Source: CAYSWK01 sp964434735
Lineage (GTDB): Archaea; Micrarchaeota; Micrarchaeia; Anstonellales; Bilamarchaeaceae
Direction: 5' to 3'
DNA length: 14,363 bases
Assembly (NCBI GenBank): GCA_964434735.1
Contig: CAYSWK010000030.1
Location: 1 to 14,363 of the forward strand
The translations under genes were made by a program, and so were the position numbers. Each line of letters starts with the position of its first letter. Position 1 is the first letter of the stretch. The notes beneath the pieces are model-generated. The model ran no database searches and was not told the DNA's origin. It worked only from the letters and a program-made list of their open reading frames with translations. Below, piece after piece: positions 12,506 through 14,363 of the stretch.

Positions 12506-14363
12506 ATGACATATATTGAAAAAGTACTTGACAAAATTAAGTTCTCAATATTTAGCCCTGACATGGTTAGAAAAATGGGTGTAGCAAAAATTACCGTTCC
12601 CGACACGTATGACGATGACGGATACCCCATTGACGGCGGTCTTGTCGATACGCGCCTTGGTGTCGTTGACCCTGGCCTTCGCTGCAAAACGTGCGGCGGC
12701 CGAGTTAAGGAATGCCCTGGTCACTTTGGTCAAATCGAACTGGTGCGCCCCGCAATCCACGTTGAGTTTGCAAAGCATCTTTTATATGTGCTCAAAAACA
12801 CGTGTCCTCACTGCCACAAAATTTCAACAAAGATCTCCTTTTCAGAAGTAGATAAGGATGTAGAAGTTGATGAGGCGGCAATACTTGCAGTTTCAAAGAC
12901 GCTTCCGGTTGAGCCAACCGGTGCAGTGCTTCCAGAAGACAAGGCAGCGCTTGCAGTTCCTCTTGAAAAGCCAAACGCCGAAGCCATTCAAGCAAGCGTT
13001 TTGGCAGCAGTTGCAGCAGCAGGCCGCAACAAGAAGGAAAAGGCATCAAAGAAATGCCCCCACTGCCAGGCAGAGCTTCCCGAAATCAAGCTTTTGAAGC
13101 CCACTTCATTCTATAAAGGAAAGGAAACCATGCTTCCAACTGAAATTCGTGATTGGCTTGGTGCCATTTCCGATTCCGATGTTCGTGAACTTGGGTTTGA
13201 CCCGCGATTTGCACGTCCTGAGTGGATGATTGTTACTGTCCTTCCTGTTCCACCTGTCAACGTACGTCCTTCAATTACGCTTGAAACCGGTGAACGAAGC
13301 GAAGATGACCTTACTCACAAGTTAGTAGATATTATTCGTATCAACCAAAAACTTGAAGCAAACATCAACGCCGGTGCACCCCAACTTATTATTGAAGACC
13401 TTTGGGAATTGCTCCAGTACCACGTAACGACTTATTTCGATAATGAAACAGCAAACATTCCGCCCGCAAGACACCGAAGCGGCAGGCCCCTCAAAACGCT
13501 TGCGCAACGTCTTAAGGGTAAGGAAGGCCGTTTCAGGTACAACCTTTCAGGTAAGCGTGTCAACTTCTCATCACGTACGGTTATTTCGCCCGATCCGCGG
13601 CTTCGACTTGATGAAGTGGGTGTCCCCATGGCAATTGCAGAGGAACTTACTATTCCTATGGCAGTTACTGAATGGAACATCGAGGCGGCACGTGCACTTA
13701 TCCTTTCAGAAGGCTATCCAAAAGCAGTCTATATCATAAGGCCCGATGGAAAGCGTCTTAAAGTAACTGACGATGCCGAGCTCAAAAAAGAGATTGCAGA
13801 AAATCTCAAAGTCGGCTCGACCCTTGAAAGGCAAATCGTCAACGGCGATGTTGCGCTCTTTAACCGACAGCCTTCGCTTCACCGTATTTCGATCATGGCA
13901 CATGAAATCCGCGTTATGCCTGGGAAAACCTTCAGGATAAATCCTGTCGTTGTTTCACCTTATAACGCAGACTTCGATGGCGACGAAATGAACCTGCACA
14001 TCCTCCAAACCGAGGAAGCACAGGCAGAAGCACGCCACCTTATGAAGGTTGAAGGCCAGATTCTTTCACCTCGCCACGGTCACGCGATCATCAAGCCCCA
14101 GGAAGACCACGTCTCAGGATTGTACTTCCTTACTGCCGAATCCCAGGAATTCTCCCGAAAAGAGGCATCAAACCTCATGTACCAAATCGGTATTACGGAG
14201 CTTCCAGAGCCGGATAGAAAAGGGGATCGCTTTTCAGGAAAATTGTTGTTCTCACAGCTTCTTCCAAAGGACGTATCTGCAAAACTCATTTCAAAGATGG
14301 GCGACCAGATCGTCATAAAGAACGGGGAAATCATAAAAGGCGCAATCGACTCGAAGGCAATTG
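12506..14363 (+). CDS. rpoA1: DNA-directed RNA polymerase subunit A' (3' end outside the window)
   Basis: About 619 residues of the largest catalytic subunit are visible; the frame is open at the window edge, and the family usually has about 870-900. The first zinc site is Cys60, Cys63, Cys70 and His73 (CKTCGGRVKECPGH). A second is split between Cys100/Cys103 and Cys184/Cys187, with a Lys/Ala/Glu-rich stretch between (about 113-183), a place where archaeal A' proteins vary. The catalytic magnesium-binding motif NADFDGD is at 487-493. RFRYNLSGKRVNFSSRTVISPDP (342-364) and LFNRQPSLHR (451-460) are the usual flanking blocks. GGTG lies five bases before the ATG. The usual next gene, rpoA2, would be expected beyond the window; that is not visible. 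Confidence 0.97.
   Translation, partial: MTYIEKVLDKIKFSIFSPDMVRKMGVAKITVPDTYDDDGYPIDGGLVDTRLGVVDPGLRCKTCGGRVKECPGHFGQIELVRPAIHVEFAKHLLYVLKNTCPHCHKISTKISFSEVDKDVEVDEAAILAVSKTLPVEPTGAVLPEDKAALAVPLEKPNAEAIQASVLAAVAAAGRNKKEKASKKCPHCQAELPEIKLLKPTSFYKGKETMLPTEIRDWLGAISDSDVRELGFDPRFARPEWMIVTVLPVPPVNVRPSITLETGERSEDDLTHKLVDIIRINQKLEANINAGAPQLIIEDLWELLQYHVTTYFDNETANIPPARHRSGRPLKTLAQRLKGKEGRFRYNLSGKRVNFSSRTVISPDPRLRLDEVGVPMAIAEELTIPMAVTEWNIEAARALILSEGYPKAVYIIRPDGKRLKVTDDAELKKEIAENLKVGSTLERQIVNGDVALFNRQPSLHRISIMAHEIRVMPGKTFRINPVVVSPYNADFDGDEMNLHILQTEEAQAEARHLMKVEGQILSPRHGHAIIKPQEDHVSGLYFLTAESQEFSRKEASNLMYQIGITELPEPDRKGDRFSGKLLFSQLLPKDVSAKLISKMGDQIVIKNGEIIKGAIDSKAI

Noticed and set aside
1..14363. CRISPR array, transposase or insertion sequence
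   Set aside because: No regularly spaced repeats, transposase motifs or terminal inverted repeats with target duplications were seen.

Overview
The window is archaeal. The RNA polymerase is of the archaeal type, with a small subunit H, a B subunit split into B'' and B', and an A' subunit. The RNase P protein is of the Rpp30 family. Promoters are TATA boxes, several about 26 bases ahead of a start codon so that the mRNA is probably leaderless, while genes inside operons have GGTG-type Shine-Dalgarno sites. The lineage cannot be fixed by eye. The stand-alone, divergent 23S rRNA gene and the short RNase P protein would suit a fast-evolving group such as DPANN, but that is inference.

Layout: 2-592, the 3' part of a class IV aminotransferase gene. 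593-987, terminator, TATA promoter and structured leader of a ribosomal RNA transcript. 988-4074, a 23S rRNA gene inside a long processing stem (909-941 with 4077-4109), with no 16S upstream and no 5S downstream. 4205-7428, a hypothetical gene followed by cell-envelope genes: an OB-fold-like lipoprotein, a membrane-anchored winged-helix regulator on the minus strand, and divergently from it a secreted acidic coiled-coil protein followed directly by a small lipoprotein. 7445-8726 (minus strand), a two-gene unit of rnp3 and a MutY-like glycosylase. 8883 to the end, the operon rpoH-rpoB2-rpoB1-rpoA1, with rpoA1 cut by the window edge.

The most unusual object is the 23S rRNA. About 184 nt are inserted in the apical loop of helix 89, next to the peptidyl transferase centre (near E. 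coli position 2476). The same gene differs from the near-universal sequence at positions that align to A2448, C2499 and A2503, yet neighbouring helices keep pairing through compensatory changes. I found no bulge-helix-bulge splice motif and no group I features at the insert, so whether it is spliced, excised with fragmentation, or kept in the ribosome is open.

The envelope block may be a small regulated system. A sensor-like protein (secreted beta domain, one membrane helix, cytoplasmic winged helix) is transcribed away from a coiled-coil/lipoprotein pair, and four GTAAAG half-sites lie between their promoters.
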